The notes under the pieces were generated by a model. That model ran no database searches and had not been told where the DNA came from. It was given only the letters and a program-made list of their open reading frames with translations. Below, piece after piece: positions 16,685 to 26,294 of a stretch of DNA of 64,000 nucleotides. This DNA comes from Ignavibacteriaceae bacterium (GTDB lineage Bacteria > Bacteroidota > Ignavibacteria > Ignavibacteriales > Ignavibacteriaceae): NCBI GenBank assembly GCA_013360295.1, contig JABWCL010000001.1, forward strand, positions 124,001 to 188,000. The letters are read 5' to 3'. The first letter of the stretch is position 1. Each line of letters opens with the position of its first letter. The position numbers and the translations under genes are program-made.

Positions 16685-18662
16685 CTTTAAAAGCTTTTCC
16701 CAACTCTTCGGAATGAGTAACAGGTTTATATGTCTGGTAAAGCCTGTCAACGTAACTGTTTTCAAGTCGTTTGCTTTCTTCTTCCTGGAATGAGCCCGAT
16801 ACTTCTGCGCGGGCTTCCTCGAATGTCTTTATCCTCGCAGGTTCTTTTCTGATAAGTTTCACGATGGAGTAACCGCCTGACATCGGGAACGGTTCTGAAA
16901 AATCACCGGGATTATTCAGTTTATTAGCTTCCATTGATAGCTGGGAGGAATTAATACTGAGGAGCTGAAATCTGCCTGCTTTTTCCTTAAAGCCCGGCCT
17001 TTCAGTATGCTTCGCTGCGAGCGTATCAAAATCTTCACCCTTTTTAAGAAGGCTATGGTAATGCTTTATCAGAGAATCACTTTTTGAATGAATCTCGCTA
17101 AGTTCAATTCTGTCATCCCAGCGGTATTTTTCCTTGGTTTTCTCATAATGCTCAACAAGGCGGACTGAGTCAAGTTCTATCTTACCCCACACTTCATCGT
17201 CCTGAAGTTTAAAAATGTAAATACCGTTCTGGTAGTCAGTCATTAAAGCTGCAAACTCAGAATTGGTTTTATCCAAATTCAGAGCTTCATTTTCAAGTAA
17301 AAGGTCACCTGAAACTTTTTTAACGGCATCCTCCATATTAGTTTTATTAATTAACTTCGACTGATATTCAGGGAGCGCATCAACCTTAGTGAAAAAAGTA
17401 TCAAGGATAACATTCTTATTATCATAGGAGAAGAGGATGCTGCCGCCTATAGTGGATCTCCACTCAGCTTTCCAATAGTCGCCCGCCATTTTCAGACTAT
17501 CACCAAGTTCAGCAACCTGGGCGATAACAGCCTGATTCGAAGAATAATTATATTTCTTCTTTAACTGATCAATAAGCTGGTCATAGTCCCGGTTGTAACG
17601 GGTTTGCTTATAGATTCTTTTTAGATTTTCCTTATCATCCTCAAAACCGGGGTAAGGTTTACGTTCAGTAAGTTTGATGATGTGATATCCGAAAGAAGTA
17701 CTAATGACTTTTGAGATCTCTCCGGGCTTCAGATTAAATGCAGCTTCGTCAAATTCCTTAACCATCATTCTGCGTTCGAAATAGTTGAGGTCGCCTCCGT
17801 TAGCCTTTGAACCCTGATCTTCAGAATAATCAGCTGCCAGTTTTGCGAAATCTCCGCCGTTCTGCAGCATAGTATAAACAGAATCAATGCGTGCTTTAGC
17901 TGCCGCAGAATCCACCTCTCCGCCTTCTGAATAGTAATCTACCATAATATGGCTGGCACGAACCTGTGGAATTCTTTCACGTTTTTCTGTCACTTTGATT
18001 ATATGATAGCCGTATTTTGTCTTTACTACTTCAGAGTAGATCCCACCAACCTGAGTTTTGTATACCGCTTCTTCAAATTCGGGAATTAGCATACCGGCAG
18101 TAATGTAGTAAATGTCTCCGCCGGTTGTCTTCGAAAAATTATCATGGGAATGTTCGGCAACCAGTTGTTCGAATGATTCACCGGCTTTCATCCTGTTAAG
18201 AAGATCCTGAGTTTTTACGCGGGCAGCTTCCTCTCCCGAGGTATCGGGACGTATCATAAGGTGGCTGACCCTGAACTCAGTCTTTCTTTCTTCATACAAT
18301 TTTTTAATTGATGGCTCGACGAGCTGCTTCTCAAGTATATAAGTAACTCCGACTTTCTTTTTATAGTCCAGGAGTTCATCCCTCAGTTCAGGATTCGTGT
18401 CGTATCCTCTCGCGTTCGCATCCTTCAGCTTCAGCCTGAAATTCGTGTAAAGCTTAAGAAAATTTTCCATATTCTGGATGCTGTCCTTCTTGGCTTTTTC
18501 AATTCCGCCGGCATTTTTTGCGTATGCCTGCTCAAACTCTCCCATCGTGATTTTGTCATTACCAAATTTAACGAGAACTATTTCAGAATGTGGTGTTGTG
18601 CATCCTGAAAGTATTACTGCCGCGATAACCATTACCGGCAAGAGAACCCTTTTAAGTATCAT
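16674..18662 (-). CDS. Lipoprotein peptidyl-prolyl isomerase with two to three parvulin domains
   Basis: ATG 18662 is chosen (662 residues; GGAG lies 10 nt upstream). The lipoprotein signal ends in LSGC at about residue 21. After a SurA/PpiD-like N-terminal region come parvulin domain 1 (VSHLMIRPDTS ... KYGYHIIKVTEKRE), parvulin domain 2 (ASHIMVDYYSE ... SFGYHIIKLTERK), and a degenerate third near the C-terminus (EIHSKSDSLIKHYHSLLKKG ... GGYSIVKLIRKEP). It begins an overlapping three-gene operon of SurA/PpiD-type factors. A perfect inverted repeat (TTTGAA, 3 nt, TTCAAA; 18705-18719) lies about 43 bp upstream of the start and may be an operator. Confidence 0.87.
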   Translation of the reverse strand: MILKRVLLPVMVIAAVILSGCTTPHSEIVLVKFGNDKITMGEFEQAYAKNAGGIEKAKKDSIQNMENFLKLYTNFRLKLKDANARGYDTNPELRDELLDYKKKVGVTYILEKQLVEPSIKKLYEERKTEFRVSHLMIRPDTSGEEAARVKTQDLLNRMKAGESFEQLVAEHSHDNFSKTTGGDIYYITAGMLIPEFEEAVYKTQVGGIYSEVVKTKYGYHIIKVTEKRERIPQVRASHIMVDYYSEGGEVDSAAAKARIDSVYTMLQNGGDFAKLAADYSEDQGSKANGGDLNYFERRMMVKEFDEAAFNLKPGEISKVISTSFGYHIIKLTERKPYPGFEDDKENLKRIYKQTRYNRDYDQLIDQLKKKYNYSSNQAVIAQVAELGDSLKMAGDYWKAEWRSTIGGSILFSYDNKNVILDTFFTKVDALPEYQSKLINKTNMEDAVKKVSGDLLLENEALNLDKTNSEFAALMTDYQNGIYIFKLQDDEVWGKIELDSVRLVEHYEKTKEKYRWDDRIELSEIHSKSDSLIKHYHSLLKKGEDFDTLAAKHTERPGFKEKAGRFQLLSINSSQLSMEANKLNNPGDFSEPFPMSGGYSIVKLIRKEPARIKTFEEARAEVSGSFQEEESKRLENSYVDRLYQTYKPVTHSEELGKAFKGEK

Positions 18663-18770
18663 CAATTTTCTCCGATTGTTAGTAATATTATTAAAAGTAG
18701 GGTATTTGAAATATTCAAACTTAAATGTTACGGACTCAGAGTGAGAAAATCAATATAAAATGACTGGTAT

Positions 18771-18802
18771 AAAAAAATAACCCGGCAGGGGTTCCGCCGG
18801 GT
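18771..18802 (-). terminator. Rho-independent terminator of the subtilase gene
   Basis: A 7-bp GC-rich stem (ACCCGGC / GCCGGGT, 18780-18786 and 18796-18802) is followed on the minus strand by TTATTTTTTTAT. It lies 21 bp after the subtilase stop codon. Confidence 0.88.
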
Positions 18803-18823
18803 CTTTAAGGAAAAAAAATAGTT

Positions 18824-20833
18824 TTATCTGGTTATCAGCATTTTTCGTGACCGACTTCTTTCCCCCGAAGAAAGAGTATAAAAATAGACTCCGCTGGGAA
18901 GGCCGTCAGGGCTGAAACTTAAACTATGTTCACCCGCCTCATACATTCCTTCCGCAATATTTGCAACCGTATTGCCAAGGATATCAGATATTTTTATCAA
19001 AATAAATTGCCGTGAAGGTAAATGGAAACTAATTGTGGTCTGCGGATTGAACGGATTCGGATAGTTCTGGTAAAGCGTAAATTCGCCGGGAAGAATCTTT
19101 CTTGCTTCGAGTACCTCGCTGTAGCTGATCCCTCCTGAAAAATCTATTTGTTTTAGCCTGTAATAGTTCCTCCCCACAGGCGCACTTTTGTCAGTGTACT
19201 GGTAACTGTGCGGCAGGAGTGTGGTTCCGTTTCCATCAACGAAGGCAAGAGATTTCCAGTTACTTTTATCCGGCGATCTCTGAATTTCGAAACCTTTATT
19301 GTTATTTTCAGATACTGTTTGCCATTTCAGAGTAATATCCCCGCCTTCCTGGCCAGCAATAAAAGTCCAGCCTTCAACCGGGACTGCAAAGTAATTAACT
19401 GCAGCTAAAGCATTAAGAATTCCCCAACCGAATTCCCGATTCGGAGCCGCCGCGTTTGACGCAGTATTTCTCATTGCTTCCCGGACCTGCATCGGTGTTA
19501 AATTCGGACGTGCGGAGAGTACCAGGGCGGCAACACCGGCCGCCAGAGGACAACTGAATGATGTTCCGCTTGATGAGGAATATTGTGTGTTACTGCTCGT
19601 GCTTGCCACTCTTACTGATGAACCTCTCGCCATCACATCGGGCTTTACTCTGCCGTCAACTGTATTCCCAACACTGCTGAATGAACTGCGCGTACCGGTT
19701 GAGGTAACAGCACCAACCGCAATTACACTATCCCCATCTGCGGGAGCACCTAATGTATTCTGTGTGGAATGAAAACCTTCGTTACCGGCGGAGTTTACAA
19801 CTACAATTCCCTTTTTAACAGCCAGGTCTGCCGCTATTGTAATTCTGCAGGTATTTCCATCCATACTCTGCCAGGTATAACTCGTATATGGCGGATCGAA
19901 ATCGAGATAGCCGAGTGAAGTGGAAGTAACATCCACTCCGATACTGTCTGCCCACTCCATTGCTCTTATCCAGTTATCTTCCTCAATCGGGGTTTCTGAG
20001 TCAGTGTTTTCCGTTTTTGCTAGAATGTAATCAGCACCAAATGCCGGGCCGATAAGAGAGCCGGATTTATATCCTCCGATTGTGGAAAGTGTCTGCGTTC
20101 CGTGTGTTCCGCTACCCATATCGGTGCTGTCACCAACACCAGGGTCATTGTTGACAAAATCCCATTTGGCGATAATATTCATTGTAGCGAATGATTCGTG
20201 CGACAACCTGTTGAAACCCGCGTCAAGCACACAAACGACAACATTTTGCCCGGTGAAACCGAGATCATGAACCGCGGGTACATTTATTTGTTCGTTCTGG
20301 GCAAGTGAGTTCCCATAATTAAGCGAATATAAAGATGACTTCGGCAACACAACGTCAATTGGTTTGTCAGATTCGATCACCTCTGCTGGTTTCTTTAACC
20401 GCGCAACAACGTCAACTTGTTTTACACAACCCAGTTTTGAGATATTGACCAGAGTCCTGACATCAATGAATGCACTAACAGAGTTTAACCATTTACTTTT
20501 ATGCCTGATTTCAGTTCCAAGGCTTTCTATCTGGCGGATATATTCTTCATTTACAGGGTAGTCTGTAAAATCAAATCTGGATTCCTTTGACAATACCTTT
20601 CCTCTGCGCTTGACCGCCCTTTCGGAGACTGATTCATAGACATTGTATTTTGAGAGAGCATTGCCTTTGTCGGTGAATTCAATCCAAACTAGCATCTTCT
20701 CTGTGACGGGCTTTTGCGAAAGTTCATATTTCAGCATCGGCGTTACCTTATGATCTGCCACCTGAGGATATACCGTGAGTGTAAACAACAGAACTAAAAA
20801 AGCAGAAATTTTTCTAATCATATTTACCATCAT
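18824..20833 (-). CDS. Subtilisin-like serine protease with T9SS C-terminal sorting domain
   Basis: The 669-residue product has an N-terminal signal peptide, a prodomain (about 25-150), a peptidase S8 domain and an exported-protein tail. The catalytic triad is visible: Asp in VVVCVLDAGFN, His in GSGTHGTQTLS and Ser in SSGTSFSCPLAAG. An FN3-like domain follows (ITLKWQTVSENNNKGFEIQR). The last 80 residues (LYQNYPNPFNPQTTISF ... GLPSGVYFYTL ... RKMLITR) form a Por secretion (type A CTD) domain, which directs transport by T9SS and attachment to the surface. The ATG overlaps the metG stop codon (ATGA); a start at the later ATG (MIRKISAFLV) is also possible. A strong terminator follows. Confidence 0.93.
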   Translation of the reverse strand: MMVNMIRKISAFLVLLFTLTVYPQVADHKVTPMLKYELSQKPVTEKMLVWIEFTDKGNALSKYNVYESVSERAVKRRGKVLSKESRFDFTDYPVNEEYIRQIESLGTEIRHKSKWLNSVSAFIDVRTLVNISKLGCVKQVDVVARLKKPAEVIESDKPIDVVLPKSSLYSLNYGNSLAQNEQINVPAVHDLGFTGQNVVVCVLDAGFNRLSHESFATMNIIAKWDFVNNDPGVGDSTDMGSGTHGTQTLSTIGGYKSGSLIGPAFGADYILAKTENTDSETPIEEDNWIRAMEWADSIGVDVTSTSLGYLDFDPPYTSYTWQSMDGNTCRITIAADLAVKKGIVVVNSAGNEGFHSTQNTLGAPADGDSVIAVGAVTSTGTRSSFSSVGNTVDGRVKPDVMARGSSVRVASTSSNTQYSSSSGTSFSCPLAAGVAALVLSARPNLTPMQVREAMRNTASNAAAPNREFGWGILNALAAVNYFAVPVEGWTFIAGQEGGDITLKWQTVSENNNKGFEIQRSPDKSNWKSLAFVDGNGTTLLPHSYQYTDKSAPVGRNYYRLKQIDFSGGISYSEVLEARKILPGEFTLYQNYPNPFNPQTTISFHLPSRQFILIKISDILGNTVANIAEGMYEAGEHSLSFSPDGLPSGVYFYTLSSGERSRSRKMLITR

Positions 20834-22878
20834 TTAACTCTTGATCCGATTTTTGAATTATCATCAGGGTGAACTACTTTGAGTTCACCATCAATTGTTT
20901 CCGCTGCCAGCAGCATGCCCTGGGACTCTATCCCACGAAGTTTTGCCGGTTTGAGATTCGATACAATTATTACTTTCTTTCCTTTTAACTGCTCAGGGTC
21001 ATAAAATTTGGCGATCCCCGCGACAATCTGCCGCTCCCTATAACCGTCAAAAATACGAAGTTTGAGCAGTTTATCCGCGCCTTTTATATTCTCAGCGCTA
21101 ATAACTTCAACCACGCGAAGCCTGATCTTATCAAAATCTTCAATAGTGATAGTCTCTTCCGCGGGTTCTTTTTCACCCCGTTTAGTAGCATCTTTAATAC
21201 TATCCAGTTCAGAATCAATAGCAGAATCCTCAATCTTTACGAAGAGGATTTCGGGTTTGTTTAACAGGTGCCCTTCATTTAGCGTGTACCTGCCGCAATT
21301 ATCCCAGTCGGTAGGCGAGACATTAAGCATCCTGAATATTTTCTCCGAAGTAAACGGGATAAACGGCTGGAATAGTTCCGCGAGAGTATAAATTGTTTGT
21401 ACACAAATATTAAGTGTGGATGCACACTTTTCACGGTCTGACCTTATGGTCCTCCAGGGTTCGGAATCATTGAAATACTTATTGGCAGCCCTGGCAAGAT
21501 TCATTGTTTCCAATGAAGCTTCCTTGATTTTATATGATTCAATAAGCGAGGCAATTTTTTCAGGGTATCTTTCAAGAAGTTCGAGCATTCCCTTGTCGCG
21601 TTCTTCAAGCTGATAAATCGGCGGCACCTTATTCTCGAAATGTTTTCCGACAAAAGTGAGCGTCCTGTTAATAAAATTACCGAGGATATCAGCTAACTCA
21701 TTGTTATGCCTCGCCTGGAAATCCTTCCAGTAAAAATCAGTGTCCCTGAGTTCAGGCAGGTTAAGAGCAAGTGTATAGCGCAGTGAATCAGCGTTGTATT
21801 TCCCCAGGAAATCCTGAAGGTCTATTCCCCACCCCCGGCTCTTCGAAAACTTCAGCCCTTCATAATTAAGGAATTCATTTGCGGGTACATTTTGAGGAAG
21901 AATATATTTTCCGGCATTACCTTCATTCCATGCCATAAGCATTGCGGGAAATACTACACAGTGAAATACTACATTGTCCTTCCCGATGAATGCTACATAC
22001 TTCGTGTCATCTCCCTGCCAGTATTGCTTCCAGAGATCAGGTTGATTCCTTGAAATTCCCAGTTCCTTTGTAGCGGAAATATATCCAAGTACCGCCTCAA
22101 ACCACACGTAGAGCACTTTCCCCTGAGCATTTTCAAGAGGTACAGGTATTCCCCAATCAAGGTCTCGAGTAACCGCTCTTTCCTTGAGTCCGTCCTTAAA
22201 CCAGCCGCTACAATACTGCAAGACATTATCCTTCCATCCGTATTTGACATTCATTTCATCGATGTAGGAGACAAGTTTTTCCTGAAAATCACCCAGCGGG
22301 AAATACCAGTGCGAAGTTTCTTTTAGTACCGGAGCCATCCCTGTAATTTTACTTACCGGTTTTTGCAGATCAGAAGGGTCATACAATGAACCGCAATTTT
22401 CACATTCATCACTTCTTGCCTGATCATAGCCGCATTTTGGGCAGGTACCCTCAACATATCTGTCAGGCAGAAACATCTGAGCTTTTTCATCATAGAACTG
22501 GCGGCTTTTATGCTCGTTTAATAATCCACGGTTGAAAAAATCAAGAAAGAATTCTTTCGCGGTCTCGTGATGTATTAATTGGCTGGTGCGTGAATAAATA
22601 TCAAAACTCATTCCGAACTTTTCGAAAGCTTCCTTATTTCTGGTATGGAAGCGATCAATGATATCTTTTGGTTTTAATCCCTCTTTATCGGCTGTTATTG
22701 TGATTGGTACCCCGTGTTCATCCGATCCGCAAATAAAAACAATATCATTTCCTTTAAGCCTGTGGTATCTGACGTATACATCCGCAGGCAGGTAAGCTCC
22801 CGCAAGGTGCCCCAGATGGATATTCCCGTTGGCATATGGCAAGGCGGCAGTTACTAATATTTTTTCTTTAGTTGGCAT
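20830..22878 (-). CDS. metG: Methionine--tRNA ligase
   Basis: The 682-residue product charges tRNA-Met. The class I signature is ALPYANGNIHLGH (residues 12-24) and the KMSKS loop is FSKSRG. A zinc knuckle has two CxxC pairs (CPKCGYDQARSDECENC). The C-terminal region, from about residue 575, is an OB-fold tRNA-binding domain (IRLRVVEVISAENIKGADKL ... VIIVSNLKPAKLRGIESQGM), as in dimeric MetG of many bacteria. The length is normal. The gene shares a 4-bp overlap with the downstream subtilase gene, so a housekeeping gene and an exported protease are translationally coupled. It is divergent from rmuC across 73 AT-rich bases that include the palindrome TTTACGTAAA. Confidence 0.97.
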   Translation of the reverse strand: MPTKEKILVTAALPYANGNIHLGHLAGAYLPADVYVRYHRLKGNDIVFICGSDEHGVPITITADKEGLKPKDIIDRFHTRNKEAFEKFGMSFDIYSRTSQLIHHETAKEFFLDFFNRGLLNEHKSRQFYDEKAQMFLPDRYVEGTCPKCGYDQARSDECENCGSLYDPSDLQKPVSKITGMAPVLKETSHWYFPLGDFQEKLVSYIDEMNVKYGWKDNVLQYCSGWFKDGLKERAVTRDLDWGIPVPLENAQGKVLYVWFEAVLGYISATKELGISRNQPDLWKQYWQGDDTKYVAFIGKDNVVFHCVVFPAMLMAWNEGNAGKYILPQNVPANEFLNYEGLKFSKSRGWGIDLQDFLGKYNADSLRYTLALNLPELRDTDFYWKDFQARHNNELADILGNFINRTLTFVGKHFENKVPPIYQLEERDKGMLELLERYPEKIASLIESYKIKEASLETMNLARAANKYFNDSEPWRTIRSDREKCASTLNICVQTIYTLAELFQPFIPFTSEKIFRMLNVSPTDWDNCGRYTLNEGHLLNKPEILFVKIEDSAIDSELDSIKDATKRGEKEPAEETITIEDFDKIRLRVVEVISAENIKGADKLLKLRIFDGYRERQIVAGIAKFYDPEQLKGKKVIIVSNLKPAKLRGIESQGMLLAAETIDGELKVVHPDDNSKIGSRVK

Positions 22879-22951
22879 ATTTACGTAAATTTATAATTTA
22901 TTTCTATAATATAGATAATTAATTTATTTCTTAAGAATCCGCTAATCAGGC

Positions 22952-24418
22952 ATGGAAAAAATCATTCTCTTACTTACAATAGTGTCATTCCTACTTATAA
23001 TATATCTTGTTTTAAAACAAAGGAATTCCGGAACCACGAATTTCGCCGACTTGCTGCAAAGAAAGAATGATGAATCTCTCGACCGGATTGACAGCCGTAT
23101 TAAAGATGATTCTGCCAGGATGCGGGATGAACTAAAGGGTACGATCAATTATCTCCGCGAGGAGATCTCGAATAATCAAAAAAACTTTATTGAGGTGATT
23201 CTCGCACAATTAAAAATGTTCAGTACAAGCCTTGAGAATCTGACTACTCGCCTTGAGAATAATTATCAGAGCTTTCAGGGCGAATTGCTAAAGAATTCTA
23301 CAGATTTCCGTTCCGAATTTATTAAATCTCACGAGTCAATTTCCGGCATTTTACTAAAACAACTTGCCGATTTTTCACAATCACAAAAAGCAGAAATCAC
23401 TCTACTTACCGATCAGACTGCAAAGGTTATACAAACCATTGACCTCAAATTTGAAGAGCTTCGTACAAAAGTGGAAACAAAGCTATCCTCGATCCAGGAA
23501 AACAATGAAAAGAAACTCGAAGAAATGCGGATAACAGTTGACGAGAAACTTCACGATACTCTGGAGAAAAGGCTTGGCGATTCTTTTAAAATTGTAAGCG
23601 AGAGACTGGAACTTGTTCATAAAGGGCTGGGTGAAATGCAAACCCTTGCCAGCGGTGTCGGAGACCTGAAGAAGGTACTTACAAACATTAAGACCCGCGG
23701 TAACTGGGGTGAAATTCAGTTGGCAGCCCTGATAGAGCAGCTGCTAACACCCGAGCAATACGAAACGAATTTTGTAACTAAGTCCGGTAGCAGCGAACGT
23801 GTTGAATTTGCAATCAAGTTACCCGGCAGTAAGTCCTCGAAGGATACTCCCCTGCTCCTGCCTATTGACGCGAAATTTCCAATTGAGCACTATCAAAGAC
23901 TCCTCGATGCGCAGGACGCCGCGAATCCCGAACTTGTTGCCGAGCATAAAAGGGCACTTGACAGGACAATACGCCTCGAAGCCGACAAGATCCACAATAA
24001 ATACGTAGACCCGCCTAATACAACAGATTTTGCGATTATGTTCCTCCCCGTTGAGGGTTTGTTTGCGGAGGTTCTCAGGATTCCCGGTTTAGTTGAAAGT
24101 ATACAGCGTGTAAACAAAGTCGTGATCACCGGCCCTACAACTCTTACAGCTGTCCTTAGCAGCCTCCAGATGGGTTTCAGAACCCTGGCAATAGAAAAAC
24201 GCTCTGGTGAAGTCTGGGATTTGCTCGCGGCAGTGAAAACAGAATTCGGTAAATTCGGGGATGTTCTTGAAAAGACACAGGAGAAACTTACGCAGGCGAG
24301 TAATACACTTGATACCGCAAGGACCCGTACCAGGCAGATTGAACGTAAGCTGAAAAAAGTTCAGGAACTACCTGTGGAGAAAACTAATCAGCTCTTAGAT
24401 TTTGATTCCGAGGATTAA
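22952..24418 (+). CDS. rmuC: DNA recombination protein RmuC
   Basis: The 488-residue product starts with a membrane-like N-terminal helix (IILLLTIVSFLLIIYLVL), continues with a long coiled coil (about 40-230) and then the RmuC core domain, recognised by RGNWGEIQLAALIEQLLTPEQYE and PIDAKFPIEHYQRLLDA and FLPVEGLFAEVLR. RmuC is a predicted nuclease that limits DNA inversions between short repeats. Length and layout are typical. The stop codon overlaps the next start (TAATG), so it may be co-expressed with the outer-membrane protein downstream, with no obvious functional link. Confidence 0.95.
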   Translation: MEKIILLLTIVSFLLIIYLVLKQRNSGTTNFADLLQRKNDESLDRIDSRIKDDSARMRDELKGTINYLREEISNNQKNFIEVILAQLKMFSTSLENLTTRLENNYQSFQGELLKNSTDFRSEFIKSHESISGILLKQLADFSQSQKAEITLLTDQTAKVIQTIDLKFEELRTKVETKLSSIQENNEKKLEEMRITVDEKLHDTLEKRLGDSFKIVSERLELVHKGLGEMQTLASGVGDLKKVLTNIKTRGNWGEIQLAALIEQLLTPEQYETNFVTKSGSSERVEFAIKLPGSKSSKDTPLLLPIDAKFPIEHYQRLLDAQDAANPELVAEHKRALDRTIRLEADKIHNKYVDPPNTTDFAIMFLPVEGLFAEVLRIPGLVESIQRVNKVVITGPTTLTAVLSSLQMGFRTLAIEKRSGEVWDLLAAVKTEFGKFGDVLEKTQEKLTQASNTLDTARTRTRQIERKLKKVQELPVEKTNQLLDFDSED

Positions 24419-25284
24419 TGATAAAAGACGTTAAATTATCCCTGATATTCATTACCATATTTCTATTCTTTAGTAATCTGCTCGCGCAGACAAAATTTGT
24501 TTTTCTACCTGACCATACTAATTTTAAGCCTCTGAGAGGAAATCATCAGGAGGCGAGAATGGGTATCAATTTCTTCCCTTCTGATTCTCATATGAAAGTT
24601 GACATTGGGAACAGTACTGATGTGCTCGGGTTAGCCATTACTGACTTATATATTTCAGTGGGAGCGGAATTTATGGCATACGCTTACGTAACCAGCTATA
24701 AAGGATACCGTTTACAGATTGATGCAGTTGACGGTTTCTTTGGCGGCAATGCCACTATGCGTTACACTCCCAAGAGTATAACTCACGTATTCAGATTCAG
24801 GTTTATACATAACAGTGCCCACCTGGTCGACGGACATTACGATATTACAATCCGGGATTGGATCAATGGAGATGAGCCTATACCTTACACCCGCGACTTT
24901 GGTGAGCTAACTTATGCCCCTGAGTTTAACACCGGAACTTTTACGTTAAGGCCATATCTTCTCGTCTCCCAGTCTTTCAGGCGACGCCCGGAAGAGCTAA
25001 AACGCTTTATGGCAGCAACCGGAATCGAATTCAGAGATAAAGCCCCTCTCACAGAATTCCTGGGTAAAGAAGTAAACATTTTTGGCGCTCTCCATTTTTT
25101 TACGGCAGGTCTGCCTGAATTTACCGGAACGATCAGCACCCAGTTTGGAGTCAAATTCGGAGACTGGGACTCCAAAGGCATCTCATTTTTTCTCTCGTAT
25201 TATCAGGGTAATAATATGTTCAGCGAATATTATCAGATGAGAATCTCCCGTTTTGGTGTTGGATTCAATTTTGATTTCCCCTGA
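24418..25284 (+). CDS. Outer-membrane protein, DUF1207-like
   Basis: The 288-residue product has a signal peptide (LSLIFITIFLFFSNLLAQ) and a beta-barrel-like body ending in FGVGFNFDFP. The opening FLPDHTNFKPLRGNHQEARMG and the repeated Gly/aromatic strands recall DUF1207 proteins, predicted outer-membrane proteins of unknown function; I hold this family call only loosely. Translation is coupled to rmuC through a 1-nt stop/start overlap. Confidence 0.65.
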   Translation: MIKDVKLSLIFITIFLFFSNLLAQTKFVFLPDHTNFKPLRGNHQEARMGINFFPSDSHMKVDIGNSTDVLGLAITDLYISVGAEFMAYAYVTSYKGYRLQIDAVDGFFGGNATMRYTPKSITHVFRFRFIHNSAHLVDGHYDITIRDWINGDEPIPYTRDFGELTYAPEFNTGTFTLRPYLLVSQSFRRRPEELKRFMAATGIEFRDKAPLTEFLGKEVNIFGALHFFTAGLPEFTGTISTQFGVKFGDWDSKGISFFLSYYQGNNMFSEYYQMRISRFGVGFNFDFP

Positions 25285-25370
25285 TCACTGTTTTTTACCT
25301 CCCGTCAGTAAAGTATTTGAACTAAATTTCCGTTTAACAAGTTTAACAGGTATAATAATATTTTACCAAA

Positions 25371-26294
25371 GTGAATACAGAAAAAATTATTGAGATAAAA
25401 AATCTCACAAAAAAATTCAAGGACCTTACCGCCGTAAATGAGTTAAATCTAAATGTTTACCGCGGTGATGTCTTTGGATTCCTGGGTCCGAACGGCGCCG
25501 GGAAAAGCACAACTATCAGGATGATGCTGTCCCTTATTGCCCCGACATCGGGCGATATTAAACTGTTCGGAAAAAGCCTTACCGCAAACCGCAACGAAGT
25601 ACTCGGCAAAATAGGTGCAATTGTAGAGAAACCAGATTTCTACGGTTATCTTTCTGCTTATGATAACCTGGAAATTTTCGGGAAGATATCGGGTTGCAAC
25701 CCCTCCAGAAAACTGATCATGGAAAATCTCGAATTAGTCGGGCTTAGTAAAAGGTATAAAAGTAAAGTTAAAACCTTTTCTCACGGAATGAAACAACGCC
25801 TTGGATTAGCCCAAGCTCTTCTCCACGATCCCGATCTGATCGTCCTAGATGAACCAACAACCGGACTTGACCCTCAGGGTATGAAGGATATCAGAGACCT
25901 GATAATACACCTGAGTAAGGACAGGCAAAAAACAATTTTTCTTTCATCACATATCCTGTATGAGGTTGAACTTGTTGCTAACCGTATGATCATTATTAAT
26001 AAGGGAACTACGGTGGTTGAGGGATATGTTAAAGATTTACTTAATTCAAGCGAACTCCAGGTCACACTCGAATGCGACAGTGTGGATTCGGTGGCAGGTA
26101 TGCTTACTGAGCAATTTGACGGAGTGAGGATCAAATCTGTAACCAATGAAAAAATTCTATTCAGTGCTGGTAAAGAAGCTATACCACAAATTAATAAGCT
26201 CCTTGTGGAAAAAGGGATAAATGTCTACTCCCTGGTACCTGTCAGATCTCTTGAGGAGTATTTCCTCCAGTTAACCGAAAAGGAGAAAAAATGA
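25371..26294 (+). CDS. ABC transporter ATP-binding protein (NatA/CcmA type)
   Basis: The start is GTG at 25371; no clear Shine-Dalgarno site is seen. The 307-residue ATPase has intact motifs: Walker A GPNGAGKST, signature FSHGMKQR (a common variant of LSGGQ in this subfamily), Walker B LIVLDEPTTGLDPQG and the H-loop SSHILYEVE. A C-terminal extension of about 90 residues (VTLECDSVDSVAGML ... SLEEYFLQLTEKEKK) is typical of the drug and sodium export subfamily with ABC-2 permeases. The permease gene overlaps by 4 nt. The substrate is unknown. Confidence 0.92.
   Translation: MNTEKIIEIKNLTKKFKDLTAVNELNLNVYRGDVFGFLGPNGAGKSTTIRMMLSLIAPTSGDIKLFGKSLTANRNEVLGKIGAIVEKPDFYGYLSAYDNLEIFGKISGCNPSRKLIMENLELVGLSKRYKSKVKTFSHGMKQRLGLAQALLHDPDLIVLDEPTTGLDPQGMKDIRDLIIHLSKDRQKTIFLSSHILYEVELVANRMIIINKGTTVVEGYVKDLLNSSELQVTLECDSVDSVAGMLTEQFDGVRIKSVTNEKILFSAGKEAIPQINKLLVEKGINVYSLVPVRSLEEYFLQLTEKEKK

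Noticed and set aside
18705-18719. TTTGAA-N3-TTCAAA inverted repeat upstream of the lipoprotein isomerase gene
   Set aside because: Short and AT-rich; such repeats occur often by chance in gaps of this composition. Mentioned in the gene entry but not called as a separate site.
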